IMG/VR virus record: IMGVR_UViG_3300010370_000243
Coordinates: 1 to 23,842 of that record
Length of the DNA: 23,842 nucleotides
Source of the DNA: a virus
Strand: one strand, 5' to 3'
Shown here: one piece after another, positions 12,201-22,349 of the stretch
How positions within the stretch are numbered: the first letter of the stretch is position 1
Layout: each line of letters begins with the position of its first letter
Translations under genes and position numbers: made by a program
Notes under the pieces: generated by a model
Told to the model about the DNA's origin: nothing
Seen by the model: only the letters and a program-made list of their open reading frames with translations
The model's database searches: none

Positions 12201-15200
12201 TTGATAAAGTATTATGTTGATGGAACTGCTATCTCAGGTCTATCTACAAATACAAATTATTATGCAAAGGTTGTAGATGAAAATACATTTAAATTATCAA
12301 TTGCTGGAGTAGGAACTGCTGGAAATTTATTTGATACAAATGAATTTGCTGATTTAAAATCTGTTGGATTTGGAACTCATATATTCAACTATCCAGAAAT
12401 TTCTGTAGAAGTCATAGGAAAAGTTGGTATTTCATCTTTATCGCAAGAAGACTTTAAAGTTAAAATTCAACCAGTTTTTAGAGGTTCTATAGAATCTGTT
12501 CATTTGTCAAATAATGGCGTTGGATATGGGTCTTCAGAAATACTAAACTTCAAGAGAGAACCAGTAGTTTCACTATATTCTGGTTCTAAAGCTCAAGTAA
12601 CTCCAATTGTGTCTCAAGGGAAAATAGTAGAGGTACTTGTTAATAATAGTGGATCTTCATATAATTCGCCACCTGATCTACAAGTGTTGGGATTTGGATA
12701 TGGTGCAGTTCTAACTCCTGTTATTCGAGATGGAAAATTAGTTGCAGTTAATGTTTTAGAAGGAGGAACTGATTATACTCCAGATACAACTTTTATTAAT
12801 ATAATTGCATCTGGATCTGGGGCAAACTTCGTTACTTTGATTAAGCCCTGGACTGTAAACATCTTCACTAGAAATCAAACATTTATTACAAATGATGATG
12901 GTTTTATAGTTAATGGATTAAATGATGATTATGGTCTTCAATATACACATCTTTATGCTCCAAGAAAATTAAGAGAGAATATTTACTCGTCAGATAGAAA
13001 TGGAAAAATTTTATATGGCGAATCTGATCTTAAAAAATTTGGTGGATCTGAAATTGATTCAGAAAATCATTCTCCAATAATAGGATGGGCATATGATGGA
13101 AATCCAATATATGGACCTTATGGATATAGTAAGAAAAATGGTGGAGTTGTAAAGCAACTTAAGTCTGGTTACAGATTAAATCAACAAGATCCTAGTAGCA
13201 GACCTCCTTTTCCAGAAGGATTTTTTGTGGAGGATTATACTTACTATAATTCGGAAGATCCTTTAGTCTTAGATGAATACAATGGCAGATTTTGCGTAAC
13301 CCCAGAGTTTCCAAAAGGAGTTTATGCATATTTCGCAACTTTTGATTTGAGTCCTGATTCTTCTGGAATTTATCGTGGATATAAACGACCAGTCTTTCCA
13401 TATTTAATTGGAAACTATTACAAATCAAAACCAAACGATTTTAATTTTAGAAAAGATTCTAATCAAGATTTTATAAATTTAAATAATACAAATTGGATCA
13501 GAAATACATATCCGTATAAAATAAAAACAGATAATAGTTCGTATCAATACATTAATATTCCAAATAATCTGACACAAACATCTGTAGTTAAATATGCATC
13601 TCCCGGATCAATTGATAATGTTGGAATACTGACAGGAGGACAAAATTATAAAGTTAATGATCGCATTATATTTACAGAAACAGATTCTGGTGGATTTGGT
13701 GCTAACGTTGTAGTATCAAAAATATCTGGAAAAAAAGTAAATTCAATTAGTGTAGCTTCTAGTATTGTATCTGATGTTGAATTTTATCCATCCGATGGAA
13801 ATGGCAATTTTATTCTATTTTGTCAAGATCCTCATGATTTTAAAAATTTCGACACAATATCGGTAAGTGGAGTTAATACTACATCCACTTTACTTGAAGG
13901 TTTATTTACTGCAGGAGTGACAACAGAAAGATATGTACTAAATGTAGGCATTAATAGTTCTTCAGTAACCGGTATTGTTACATATTTAAAAGTTTCTGGC
14001 AATTTAGAATTTCCAATTTTAAGGGAAAATGACATTCTTACTATTGGAAGTGAACAGGTAAAAGTTCTAAATGTAGATCAAAAAAATTCTAGATTAAGAG
14101 TTAGAAGATCAATCAACAATGTTTCTTCTGCCCATACAAGTTCTTCATTTTTATACAAAAATCAAAGAAGTCTTAAAATAAATGTTGGATATAAAACAAC
14201 ATATAACTGCAACTACAATAGGGAAATTTATTTTAATCCAGTAGATTCTGTTGCAATAGGAACAGTATTTGGAGTTGGAATAGGCAGCACTATTATATTG
14301 TCAAATCCTGGTTCAGGAAACACGAGTATTTTTATTCCAACAAAATCTTTATACTTGCCAAATCATGAATTAAATACTGGAGATGAAGTTGTCTACTCTA
14401 CTTTTGGTGGAAGTCCCATAGGAGTATCGACCAATGGAATATCGACAAGTGTTAGTATATCAAATCAGTCAATTTTATATGTAGCAAAAATTTCTAATGA
14501 TTTGATCGGATTATCTACTATAAAAGTCGGTCTTGGGACCGCAGGAACATTTGTCGGTGTCGGAACTACAACGCAAAATCAAACAACTCTTTATTTCACT
14601 GGTATAGGCACTGGTTCATATCATAGCTTTAAGACTAATTTTTCAAACACTATTAAGGGAACTATACAAAGAAATAAAGTAACAGTAGGTCTTGCAGAAA
14701 CGCATGGACTAATGAATCAAGATAATGTTTATGTTGACGTTATAGTTGGAACCTCTGTTACATTTAAATTAAAATATAATGATTATCATAGAAGAACAAC
14801 AGCAAATGAAAGATCTTTCAGTGGAATAAACACCTCAAATGGATCTATTACTGTTCCAGATCACAGATATTACACGGGAGAAAGAGTAATTCATAACTCA
14901 AACTCCAATTCTTCGCTATATGGTCCAGCAAATAATGATATATGTTATGTTGTAGTTGTTGATAAAGATACAATAAAGTTAGCAAGATCTTATGATAAAT
15001 CTATATCCAGAATACCAGAATATATTGGAATTTCCAGTGTATACTCTGGAACTCTATCTCAAATAAATCCACCATTAGAAGCACGTAAAAATTCTACTGT
15101 TATTTTTGATCTTTCCGATTCATCTCTTGCATTCACCCAACAATCTATTCAATATCCTGCTTTTGATTTAAATCTATATTCTGATGTTAGATTTAATAAT

Positions 15201-18200
15201 ATATTTGATTCTTCTGGAAAATCTCCTTTATTTGAAATTGAAAAATATGGATCGGTTGGTGTCAGTAACGATGCTAGATTGGTACTGACAATCAATGATA
15301 ATATCCCAGATATTTTATATTATAAGTTAGATCCCATCAATAAAGTATTTTCTCCAAAAGAAAAAACTGAAATAATAGTAGATGATTTAACCAATTCTTA
15401 CAATCAGATTCAAATTAAAAAAAGTGAATATGCAGGAAAACATAAGGTTGTTGTATCTTCATCCAGTTCTTTTACATATACTTTAGAAGAAATTCCAGAA
15501 TCTTCATCATATGATGTTGGATTATCAACTATTACATATTCTACTGATTCTATAAACGCATATGGACCTATTTCAGAAGTAAAAATTAAAAATGGAGGTA
15601 GAAATTACTCCTCTCTACCTGGATTTTCAACAGTATCAATTTCTGATCTTGGATCTAATGCAGTATTTACTATTTCCAGCAATACAATTGGAAATATTAA
15701 AAAAGTAAAGATAGAAGATATTGGATACGACTATCCAACCGATTACACACTAAGACCAACAAATAATATTCCTCAATTATGTAAAGTAGATCCTTTATCT
15801 TCTCTAGATTCTATAAGTGTAGTTTCTTTTGGTAAAGGATATACTAGTGTTCCAAAACTAATCGTTTTAGATGGAAAAACTAAAAAAATTGTTCCAGAGG
15901 TAGATCTTAAATATCAAATTGGCAATACAAATGTTGAGATAGTAAGAAATACTTTTGGTATATACAATGTAATTCCGACTATTATTCCAACCAACAATTC
16001 AAATGGTGTTGGAATATCTACATTATCATACAATAGTTCTAACAAAACTGTTACAGCTATTTTATCAGTTGGATTTAGCACTGCAGAATCATTCCCATTT
16101 GAAATCGGAGATAAGATTTTTGTAGAAAATGTTAGTGTTGGATCTGCTACAACTCTAAAAGGATTCAATTCTAGTGATCATGGATATGGATTATTTGAAG
16201 TTCTTTCTGTAGCTAAAAATATTGGCGGAGTAGGAATTATTACGTATAGCATGAGTTCTTATTTGAGTGATGGACAATATCCAGGAATTTATAACAATAA
16301 AAATTCTGCTGGGAGAATAATTCCAGAAAAACATTTCCCCAGATTTAAAATTACTTTAAGACAGAACGATTTTGTTGTTGGTGAGGAAGTTGTTTTTGGT
16401 TCCAAAAAAGGAATTGTCGAAAGTTGGGATAGATCATCTACTATTCTTAAAGTAAGAGGTCGCAATAAGGTACAAGAGAATCAAATTATTGAAGGACTTT
16501 CATCAAATACAAAAGGAGAAGTTGGAAAAGTAACGAGATTTGATTCTTATTACAGATTAGATTATTTTTCAAAAGTTTCTTCTGGTTGGGAAAACCAAAC
16601 TGGATTTTTAAATGATAATTTACAAAGGATTCAAGACAATGAGTACTATCAAAACTTCTCATATTCATTGAAGTCTAGAGTTGATTATGATACTTGGAAT
16701 GATCCTGTCAGTACAATGAATCATACTGCAGGATTTGCAAAATTTAGCGACTACCAACTCGAATCAGAACTTCCAATTACTTCAAAATCAACATTGGTCG
16801 TAAGTTTACCAGCACCTAGAGATATTCCTGGGATTGAAGTTATAGTTGATATAATTGGATCTGGAGATTTGAATACTGTTTATGATTTTGATCTGGTCAG
16901 TTCAAATCTCCTAAGGTTAAACGGACAAACGTTTTCTGATGAAATAATTTTCCAAAATAGAATTATTTCTGATTATGCAGAATCTATTGGAAATAGGGTT
17001 TTGGTTATTGATGACATTAGTTCTGAATTTAATAGCAATCCAAGAGCTTCAAGATTCGATGAAGTTTCGAGGTTCAGATTAACTGATGGTAGAGTCAAAA
17101 AGTTCATAACATATGTAAAAGATAAAAGATTCTATCAAGAAAGGCAGTTAATGTTGTTAACATTACTGTACGATAATAATAACAACGCATATATTAATCA
17201 ATATGGCAGAGTAGAAACAGTTTCTGATTTAGGTTCTTTTGACTTTACTGTTTCTGGATTAGAAGGAATTCTAAACTTCTACCCAATTAAATTTGAAGTA
17301 AATGATTATGATATTTCTACACTATCATATAATGTCAAAGATAAATTCTCTGGAGTGGGATCTACTAGTTTTGGTGATATAGTAACCGTTGTTGGAACAA
17401 GTAACAGTTCTGTAACTTCAACTATCGTTGATTTGCCGCTATATTATAGTTCTGTTAAAGGATTGGTCGAAATTAGTGGTCATAATGGAGAATATGAGTT
17501 TACAGAATTTAATTTAGTACACAATCAAACTGATGTTCAATTTGTTGAGTATGGGCAACTGACAAATCATAGTTTTGATGAATACTCAAGTCCAGGATTG
17601 GGAACTTTCTATCCATATATTTCTGGTTCTAGAATAAAAGTTGACTTTATTTCAAACTTGGGACTTTCTACAACAGGATTTGGTGCAACTGTCAATACTC
17701 TACAAGTAGCTATAGCAAATACCGCATACACTGGGATTGGAACATTAAACTTAAAATATGGGCAAATTCACAGTAACGTAACTTCAATAGCATCCACATC
17801 CTCTCCTACAGAAGTAGTAATTGATCAATATGATGATGTTTATGACGGAGGATATTTCTTAGTTCAAGCATCTAATCCTGTTACTGGTGAACATCAGTTA
17901 TCAGAAGTTATTGTTATCGATGATGATACAACTTCATATGATACTGAGTTTGGAAATGTTGAGACTTCTGGATCATTAGGAGTTGTAGGAACAGCCAAAA
18001 CAAATGAAATAACCAAATTAACATTCACTCCTGTCGCAAATACTGATGTAGAAGTAAGAGTTTTTGCAAATGTTTTAAGATATGAAAATGATGGTGGAAT
18101 TGATGTCTCAATTAACCTTTCAAACTCTTCTATTGAAAGTGGATATGGTGATTATACGGGAACTCAAAATAATATCAAGAGAAGTTTTGATCTAAAACAT

Positions 18201-21200
18201 AAAACACTTCCAATCTTTAAGAGACAGTTTAATGGAGGTAGTGCTTCTATAGTTAATACTTCAAATAATAGTATTCTTGTGCCTGATCATTTCTTTGTAA
18301 CCGGTGAAAAGATTGAATATAGAGTAGCTGGATCTGGAACTTCAAATGCTATTGGAATAGCAACCACTAGTTTTGCTGGAGTAGGATCTACAGATAAATT
18401 ACCTCAAGATCTTTATGTAATCAAATTAAACCAATCGGAAATAAAACTGGCACAAACTGCTGCAGATGCTCTTTCATATGTTCCGAAAGAAATTGACATT
18501 ACTTCCGTTGGAATTGGAACCTCTCATAGTTTCGCATCAATAAATCAAAATGCCAAAGTAATAGTTGCTATAGACAATGTAATTCAATCACCTGTTGTGG
18601 CAACTGCGATTACTAGTAGTTTATCTAAAGAATTAAAAACAACTGATAATGTTGCATATTTTACAGGAATAACATCATTCTTTGGGACAGATTTAATTAA
18701 AATTGATAATGAAATAATGAGAATTGAATCTATAGGTGTTGGGGATACCTTTGCAATAAGGGTTAGAAGATCATGGATGGGAACTACTCTATCTGGACAT
18801 TCGACATCTGCAAAAATCACAAAAGTAGTAGGAAATTATAATATTATTGAAAATACTTTGAACTTTGCAGAAGCTCCATATGGAAATACCCCATTATCTT
18901 CTACCACAAATCCTCCAAACGAAAGAGATTGGACAGGTATAACCACAGGATCTAGATTCCAAGGAAGATCATTTATGAGATCTGGATTGCAAGGATCTTC
19001 TGAGGAAACATATGCAAAAAATTACATTTTTGATGATATTTCTGGCAGATTTAACGGACAGAACAAACAATTCACTTTAACTTCTTTAGGTTCAAGTGTT
19101 AGTGGAATAGTAACTAGTAATGCGGTTATACTCATTGATGGAATTTTCCAAGGACCAGGAGATATCTATGATTACAATTTAACAGAATTTTCTGGAATTA
19201 CTTCAGTAAGATTTACCGGATCTGCAAGTTCTGTTTCATATGATCCAAATAACGCAAGCATTCCTGTTGGTGGAATAATTATTTCTGTCGGATCAATTGA
19301 AGGGTATGGTTATCAACCTTTAATTGGAGCAGGAGGAACAGCAATCGTATCTATTGCTGGATCTATATCTTCAATATCAATAGGTAATAGTGGATCTGGA
19401 TACAGACCATATCAGGTAGTTAGAGTTGGTGTTGCTACATCATCTTTAGAAACCACAAATATTCAATATATTGGAACTGCTACTGTTAATAATGGCAATA
19501 TCGTAAGTATAGCGGTAACAAACTCTGGTTTTGGATATACATCCACTAATCCGCCCTATGTTGTAATTGATAGTCCACTTTCATATTCAAATATACCACT
19601 GGTGTACAGCAATTCTTCTGTTTCTGGAGTAGGTACTCAAGCAACTATTGATATTGTTGTTGGACAAGGATCTAGTGTAATAGATTTTGAAATAAAGAAT
19701 TTTGGATATGGATATGGTCAAGGAGAAATTTTGACTGTTCCTTTTGGTGGATTGACAGGAATTCCAACGACTTCAGATTTTAATGAGTCTAACGAATTTC
19801 AAATCAGTGTTCAAAAAACAATCTCAGATAAATTTACTGGATGGTCAATTGGAGAATTGCAAGTTCTTGACAATTTAGATTCATCGTTTGATGGAGAAAC
19901 TAAATCTTTCCCACTTAGACTTGCTGGAAATCTTGTTTCAATTAGAGCTTCTAAAGGATCTCCGATTGATGTTCAAGCTACATTATTGATATTTGTAAAC
20001 GATGTTTTACAAGTTCCAGGAGAAGGATATGTATTTGGTGGCGGAACTATTATATCTTTTACAGAAGCACCAAAACCAGGAGATAAATCAAAGATTTTAT
20101 TCTATAGAGGAAGTGGATCTGTTGATGTTGTTGATCGTGATATTCTTGAAACCGTTAAACCTGGAGACAATTTAACAATTGGATATGATCCTTCTTTAGG
20201 ACAACCAATAACATATCAAGAAGATGCAAGAACAATTAACAATATCAAATCCGTAAACGTTGTAGGAACAAATCCATATTTTGGTCCAGGAAGTGGTACT
20301 GATCCATCTATCATAAGACCTGTTACCTGGACTAGACAAACTGAAGATAAAATTATTGATGGTAAAGAAGTTGGAAAAGATAGAGATCTATACGAATCTT
20401 TAGTTTATCCTACTTCTTATGTGATACAATCAGTTGGAGTTGGAAATACAATCATCTACGTAGATACATTGAGAACATTATTTGATGCATATAATGAAAA
20501 TGATATTAATCTATCTTTCCAAAAGTATATAACCTTAATATCCCAAGAAAATTTAGTTTCGGCAGCAGCGACGGCAATTGTTTCTTCTACTGGAACAATA
20601 TCATCGATAAGAATTTCGAACGGTGGTTCTGGATATACAACTTCTCCATCTGTTACAATAGGTACACCTATTGGATTTGGAACAACTCAAAGAGCAACTG
20701 CTTCCTCTACAATTTCAATTGGAGGAACTGTTTCATTGGTGTCTATTAATTCTTCTGGAGTTGGATATACTCGTACTTCTCCGCCACCAGTTTTGATTGA
20801 AAGTCCATTAGCAAAAACCGAAACCAATCCAGTAACTTCTTATAGTGGAGATTATGGTGTTATCGTTGGACTTGGAGTTACTACTATTTCTTTTGGAACT
20901 AGAGTGATATTTGATCTATTCATAACTAAAAATTCAGAATTTAGAGATGCTTCTTTAGTTGATAGTACAATAACTGTTAGTGGGATTAGTACTGGCGATT
21001 ATTTTGTTGTTAATGATACACATATAGGGTTGGCAAACACTTCTATAGTGTCTAGAAGATCAGATAATACTGTTGTTTCAATAGGAACAAACTACTTAGA
21101 TAATATCTATCAAGTCGAAGATTTTGACATTATTCAAAAAGAAGTCATTGGAATTGGAACAACAACGGTAAGTAGAATACAGGCTAGAGTTTCTGGATTA

Positions 21201-21515
21201 GGAACAATAGGATTATCTGGAATTGGATTTACTAATGTTGCAATTTCTTCGGTAACATTTGATTCCTCAACCATCACGTTTGATAGTACATTGTATACAT
21301 TTGATACTTCTGGATCTATGACTGGATTATCATATGATGGAACAATATTAGATTCAAATTATTTTGGCAAGTACAGTTGGGGTAAAATTGTTTTAAGTGG
21401 TAGAGCCGAAGCAAATGAATTTGAATCATATAATTTAAATGGAATTTCTGGAATTACAACTTCTTCCAGAGTCATAAGAGTTTCCCCATTAAAGTATAAA
21501 AACTACAAAAACTAA
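9249..21515 (+). CDS. giant 4088-residue modular baseplate wedge/structural protein in the gp7 position, YHYH-like domain
   Basis: One unbroken frame of 4088 codons between gp6 and gp8, where T4 carries gp7 (1032 residues). The N-terminus (SQFPLYIEEEYPLAKEFFKQ, about residues 18-37) resembles the first segment of cyanophage wedge-initiator or structural proteins. Recurring modules follow: about sixteen GxGY beta units (e.g. near 803, 1082, 2110, 3376, 3787); about six TGE-V-Y / D--T-KLA units (612, 856, 964, 1692, 1858, 3000); IDNE-type units (107-113 and near 354, 1584, 3145); and two FDG...IDG-Q-PG units (3262, 3541). GWAYDGNPIYGPYG (1279-1292) with VYAYF (1358-1362) marks a YHYH-like domain. 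The C-terminus has FGKYSWGKI (from 4039). No transmembrane helix. The gp7 role is inferred from position; the beta modules suggest an extended outer-baseplate or host-contact structure. Confidence 0.82.
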   Translation: MISTNKEERIKFNTIIESQFPLYIEEEYPLAKEFFKQYYISQENFGGPLDILQNIDKRIKLGSVTRDFEESTTIQNLSISGVTTSIGVFDTTIYVDSTYGFPDSYGLIKIDNEIITYTSKTNITFDGCIRGFSGITSYRNPSVPEELIFSSSEAAEHAEKTRVENLGQLLYKSFFRKLKQQIAPGFEDRSLFSGKNKDTAAIKVNEENFISRLKDFYGSRGTDQSFKILFKALYNEDVEIVKPRDFLFKPSDAAYKITKDLIVELISGNAEELTNSTLFQDQYGDISKAYAPITKVEKISTGIATANYYKLSLDSNYDRDIIVDGAVYGSFSVHPYTKCISNVSVGASYIDVDSTISFPIKGELSVVYFDGSVGVVSYTSKNLNQFIGCSNIDKLIYDKTPIGINTYAYGYSNTGDGSIVKVRVTPVLESLNYDSTSYYYKSGDTIDIDSLGRETEKEDLANKFFINACATYDVKSITTIDLTDNTVLIETEDPHSLVVGDEIVLTGNSGNLNKSIIVKIDTEFSFSAKGQGPVSSSIKYKFTKLLSKTNASYFKSSSYFNSNVQNVYKDEESLLIASPSIPNYYNQPIETNDKSIIFGGTFPPVGVGSTNIFNISPIKTHGLFTGDAVYYSYPKRVFYSAETGYDEVEILNGRLGENFPEGLLFIKRIDDNRVQFARSRSDILNGKFLSVPAPVTFSQNKLEVYNLQGQTLESQKLLRQITPPQNVDKKYETIPGQTGILVNGVEILNYKSPDSIYYGPLDEISVSSPGSNYDIINPPVLHISDSIGIGATGYVAVTGSLQEIRVINSGYNYVDNPIVSITGGNGFGANAIVATKQIINKQSFNSNPNAALVGVGTTISTIGFTTYHRFLNGEKVLYKTNGSASIGGLVANASYFVNVRDAYTVKLHNTSLDALAGVNTIALLSYGSGNHELESIQKKKVVDKIIVTNPGFGYQNKKRTTNSSGINTSSDSITIKNHGYKTGELIKYYVDGTAISGLSTNTNYYAKVVDENTFKLSIAGVGTAGNLFDTNEFADLKSVGFGTHIFNYPEISVEVIGKVGISSLSQEDFKVKIQPVFRGSIESVHLSNNGVGYGSSEILNFKREPVVSLYSGSKAQVTPIVSQGKIVEVLVNNSGSSYNSPPDLQVLGFGYGAVLTPVIRDGKLVAVNVLEGGTDYTPDTTFINIIASGSGANFVTLIKPWTVNIFTRNQTFITNDDGFIVNGLNDDYGLQYTHLYAPRKLRENIYSSDRNGKILYGESDLKKFGGSEIDSENHSPIIGWAYDGNPIYGPYGYSKKNGGVVKQLKSGYRLNQQDPSSRPPFPEGFFVEDYTYYNSEDPLVLDEYNGRFCVTPEFPKGVYAYFATFDLSPDSSGIYRGYKRPVFPYLIGNYYKSKPNDFNFRKDSNQDFINLNNTNWIRNTYPYKIKTDNSSYQYINIPNNLTQTSVVKYASPGSIDNVGILTGGQNYKVNDRIIFTETDSGGFGANVVVSKISGKKVNSISVASSIVSDVEFYPSDGNGNFILFCQDPHDFKNFDTISVSGVNTTSTLLEGLFTAGVTTERYVLNVGINSSSVTGIVTYLKVSGNLEFPILRENDILTIGSEQVKVLNVDQKNSRLRVRRSINNVSSAHTSSSFLYKNQRSLKINVGYKTTYNCNYNREIYFNPVDSVAIGTVFGVGIGSTIILSNPGSGNTSIFIPTKSLYLPNHELNTGDEVVYSTFGGSPIGVSTNGISTSVSISNQSILYVAKISNDLIGLSTIKVGLGTAGTFVGVGTTTQNQTTLYFTGIGTGSYHSFKTNFSNTIKGTIQRNKVTVGLAETHGLMNQDNVYVDVIVGTSVTFKLKYNDYHRRTTANERSFSGINTSNGSITVPDHRYYTGERVIHNSNSNSSLYGPANNDICYVVVVDKDTIKLARSYDKSISRIPEYIGISSVYSGTLSQINPPLEARKNSTVIFDLSDSSLAFTQQSIQYPAFDLNLYSDVRFNNIFDSSGKSPLFEIEKYGSVGVSNDARLVLTINDNIPDILYYKLDPINKVFSPKEKTEIIVDDLTNSYNQIQIKKSEYAGKHKVVVSSSSSFTYTLEEIPESSSYDVGLSTITYSTDSINAYGPISEVKIKNGGRNYSSLPGFSTVSISDLGSNAVFTISSNTIGNIKKVKIEDIGYDYPTDYTLRPTNNIPQLCKVDPLSSLDSISVVSFGKGYTSVPKLIVLDGKTKKIVPEVDLKYQIGNTNVEIVRNTFGIYNVIPTIIPTNNSNGVGISTLSYNSSNKTVTAILSVGFSTAESFPFEIGDKIFVENVSVGSATTLKGFNSSDHGYGLFEVLSVAKNIGGVGIITYSMSSYLSDGQYPGIYNNKNSAGRIIPEKHFPRFKITLRQNDFVVGEEVVFGSKKGIVESWDRSSTILKVRGRNKVQENQIIEGLSSNTKGEVGKVTRFDSYYRLDYFSKVSSGWENQTGFLNDNLQRIQDNEYYQNFSYSLKSRVDYDTWNDPVSTMNHTAGFAKFSDYQLESELPITSKSTLVVSLPAPRDIPGIEVIVDIIGSGDLNTVYDFDLVSSNLLRLNGQTFSDEIIFQNRIISDYAESIGNRVLVIDDISSEFNSNPRASRFDEVSRFRLTDGRVKKFITYVKDKRFYQERQLMLLTLLYDNNNNAYINQYGRVETVSDLGSFDFTVSGLEGILNFYPIKFEVNDYDISTLSYNVKDKFSGVGSTSFGDIVTVVGTSNSSVTSTIVDLPLYYSSVKGLVEISGHNGEYEFTEFNLVHNQTDVQFVEYGQLTNHSFDEYSSPGLGTFYPYISGSRIKVDFISNLGLSTTGFGATVNTLQVAIANTAYTGIGTLNLKYGQIHSNVTSIASTSSPTEVVIDQYDDVYDGGYFLVQASNPVTGEHQLSEVIVIDDDTTSYDTEFGNVETSGSLGVVGTAKTNEITKLTFTPVANTDVEVRVFANVLRYENDGGIDVSINLSNSSIESGYGDYTGTQNNIKRSFDLKHKTLPIFKRQFNGGSASIVNTSNNSILVPDHFFVTGEKIEYRVAGSGTSNAIGIATTSFAGVGSTDKLPQDLYVIKLNQSEIKLAQTAADALSYVPKEIDITSVGIGTSHSFASINQNAKVIVAIDNVIQSPVVATAITSSLSKELKTTDNVAYFTGITSFFGTDLIKIDNEIMRIESIGVGDTFAIRVRRSWMGTTLSGHSTSAKITKVVGNYNIIENTLNFAEAPYGNTPLSSTTNPPNERDWTGITTGSRFQGRSFMRSGLQGSSEETYAKNYIFDDISGRFNGQNKQFTLTSLGSSVSGIVTSNAVILIDGIFQGPGDIYDYNLTEFSGITSVRFTGSASSVSYDPNNASIPVGGIIISVGSIEGYGYQPLIGAGGTAIVSIAGSISSISIGNSGSGYRPYQVVRVGVATSSLETTNIQYIGTATVNNGNIVSIAVTNSGFGYTSTNPPYVVIDSPLSYSNIPLVYSNSSVSGVGTQATIDIVVGQGSSVIDFEIKNFGYGYGQGEILTVPFGGLTGIPTTSDFNESNEFQISVQKTISDKFTGWSIGELQVLDNLDSSFDGETKSFPLRLAGNLVSIRASKGSPIDVQATLLIFVNDVLQVPGEGYVFGGGTIISFTEAPKPGDKSKILFYRGSGSVDVVDRDILETVKPGDNLTIGYDPSLGQPITYQEDARTINNIKSVNVVGTNPYFGPGSGTDPSIIRPVTWTRQTEDKIIDGKEVGKDRDLYESLVYPTSYVIQSVGVGNTIIYVDTLRTLFDAYNENDINLSFQKYITLISQENLVSAAATAIVSSTGTISSIRISNGGSGYTTSPSVTIGTPIGFGTTQRATASSTISIGGTVSLVSINSSGVGYTRTSPPPVLIESPLAKTETNPVTSYSGDYGVIVGLGVTTISFGTRVIFDLFITKNSEFRDASLVDSTITVSGISTGDYFVVNDTHIGLANTSIVSRRSDNTVVSIGTNYLDNIYQVEDFDIIQKEVIGIGTTTVSRIQARVSGLGTIGLSGIGFTNVAISSVTFDSSTITFDSTLYTFDTSGSMTGLSYDGTILDSNYFGKYSWGKIVLSGRAEANEFESYNLNGISGITTSSRVIRVSPLKYKNYKN

Positions 21516-21516
21516 T

Positions 21517-21524
21517 CATAAATA
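21517..21524 (+). promoter_or_regulatory. T4-late-type promoter before the 267-residue gene
   Basis: CATAAATA lies two bases beyond the giant gene stop and 21 bases before ATG 21546, the same layout as the boxes before gp25 and gp8. It probably lets the fibre-like gene be expressed independently of the 12-kb gene upstream. Confidence 0.75.
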
Positions 21525-21545
21525 CCTTTAAAAGTTACCATAATA

Positions 21546-22349
21546 ATGGCAAAGCAAGGGATAGGCACTGGTTTAGCACCAAATGATGGAAATGGTGATA
21601 ATTTATTAGCTGGTGCCCTAAAAATTAATAACAATTTCACTGAAATTTACACACTTCTTGGTGACGGATCATCTTTAACGTCTGGAATAGTAACCTCGAT
21701 CGTTGCTGGCACAGGTGTAACAATATCTGCATCAACAGGTAGTGTTACTATTAATGCTACTTCTTTGGGTGGTGGGGGAGAATCTATTTGGAGATCAACA
21801 ACGATTGGAATTAATACAACTTCGAATGTTGGTATAGCAAGTACAGGTCCAACATCAAAGTTGGATGTTGTTGGTGATGCAAAATTTAGTGGTGTTGTTA
21901 CAGCAACTAGTTTTAATGGATCTTTGACCGGAGATGTTAGTGGTGGAGCATCTCAAATCTATCTCAATACCAACGTCTCAAATTCTCCAACTACTGGGTC
22001 TTGGTTAATACCATTTGTTGATAATCCAACAGGGACAAATAGACCATTATATGTAACGGGGGTAGGTTGGGGACCAAGATGGTTTAATCCAACAAAATCT
22101 TTGTATGTAACTAATGACACCACAGTCAACCAAACTCCTTCGGCTCAAGCAGGATACACTATAATCAGCCCGAACAGCGTTACAGTGGGCGCAAAGGTGG
22201 AAATTGAAGGAAGTTCTGGAATAGTTACCGCAACTGGTGGTTTTATTAGTGATTCTGGAATAGGTACTGCAATTCAAATTACTTTGTCTGGAGATAGAAT
22301 CATCTTCACTGCTGTTGGAATCGGATCAACTTCATTTAAATTATCATAA
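21546..22349 (+). CDS. fibre-like virion structural protein, 267 residues
   Basis: Gly/Ser/Thr-rich with almost no Cys or His. The N-terminus (GTGLAPNDGNGDNLLAGALK, then INNNFTEIYTLLGDG) is a motif I recognise from cyanophage tail-fibre and structural proteins. The middle has TSKLDVVGDAKFSGVVTATSF, then NGSLTGDVSG, resembling the shaft repeats of phage fibres that trimerise; the C-terminus is beta-rich (SDSGIGTAIQITLSGDRIIF). It is probably a short fibre, spike or collar of the baseplate; the exact T4 equivalent (gp9/gp10 position) is uncertain. It has its own late promoter box, and its TAA overlaps the box of gp8. Confidence 0.75.
   Translation: MAKQGIGTGLAPNDGNGDNLLAGALKINNNFTEIYTLLGDGSSLTSGIVTSIVAGTGVTISASTGSVTINATSLGGGGESIWRSTTIGINTTSNVGIASTGPTSKLDVVGDAKFSGVVTATSFNGSLTGDVSGGASQIYLNTNVSNSPTTGSWLIPFVDNPTGTNRPLYVTGVGWGPRWFNPTKSLYVTNDTTVNQTPSAQAGYTIISPNSVTVGAKVEIEGSSGIVTATGGFISDSGIGTAIQITLSGDRIIFTAVGIGSTSFKLS

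Noticed and set aside
9542-18820. Several - strand and alternate-frame open stretches inside the giant gene
   Set aside because: All are 60-103 residues within one long uninterrupted + strand frame, as expected by chance in AT-rich coding sequence.
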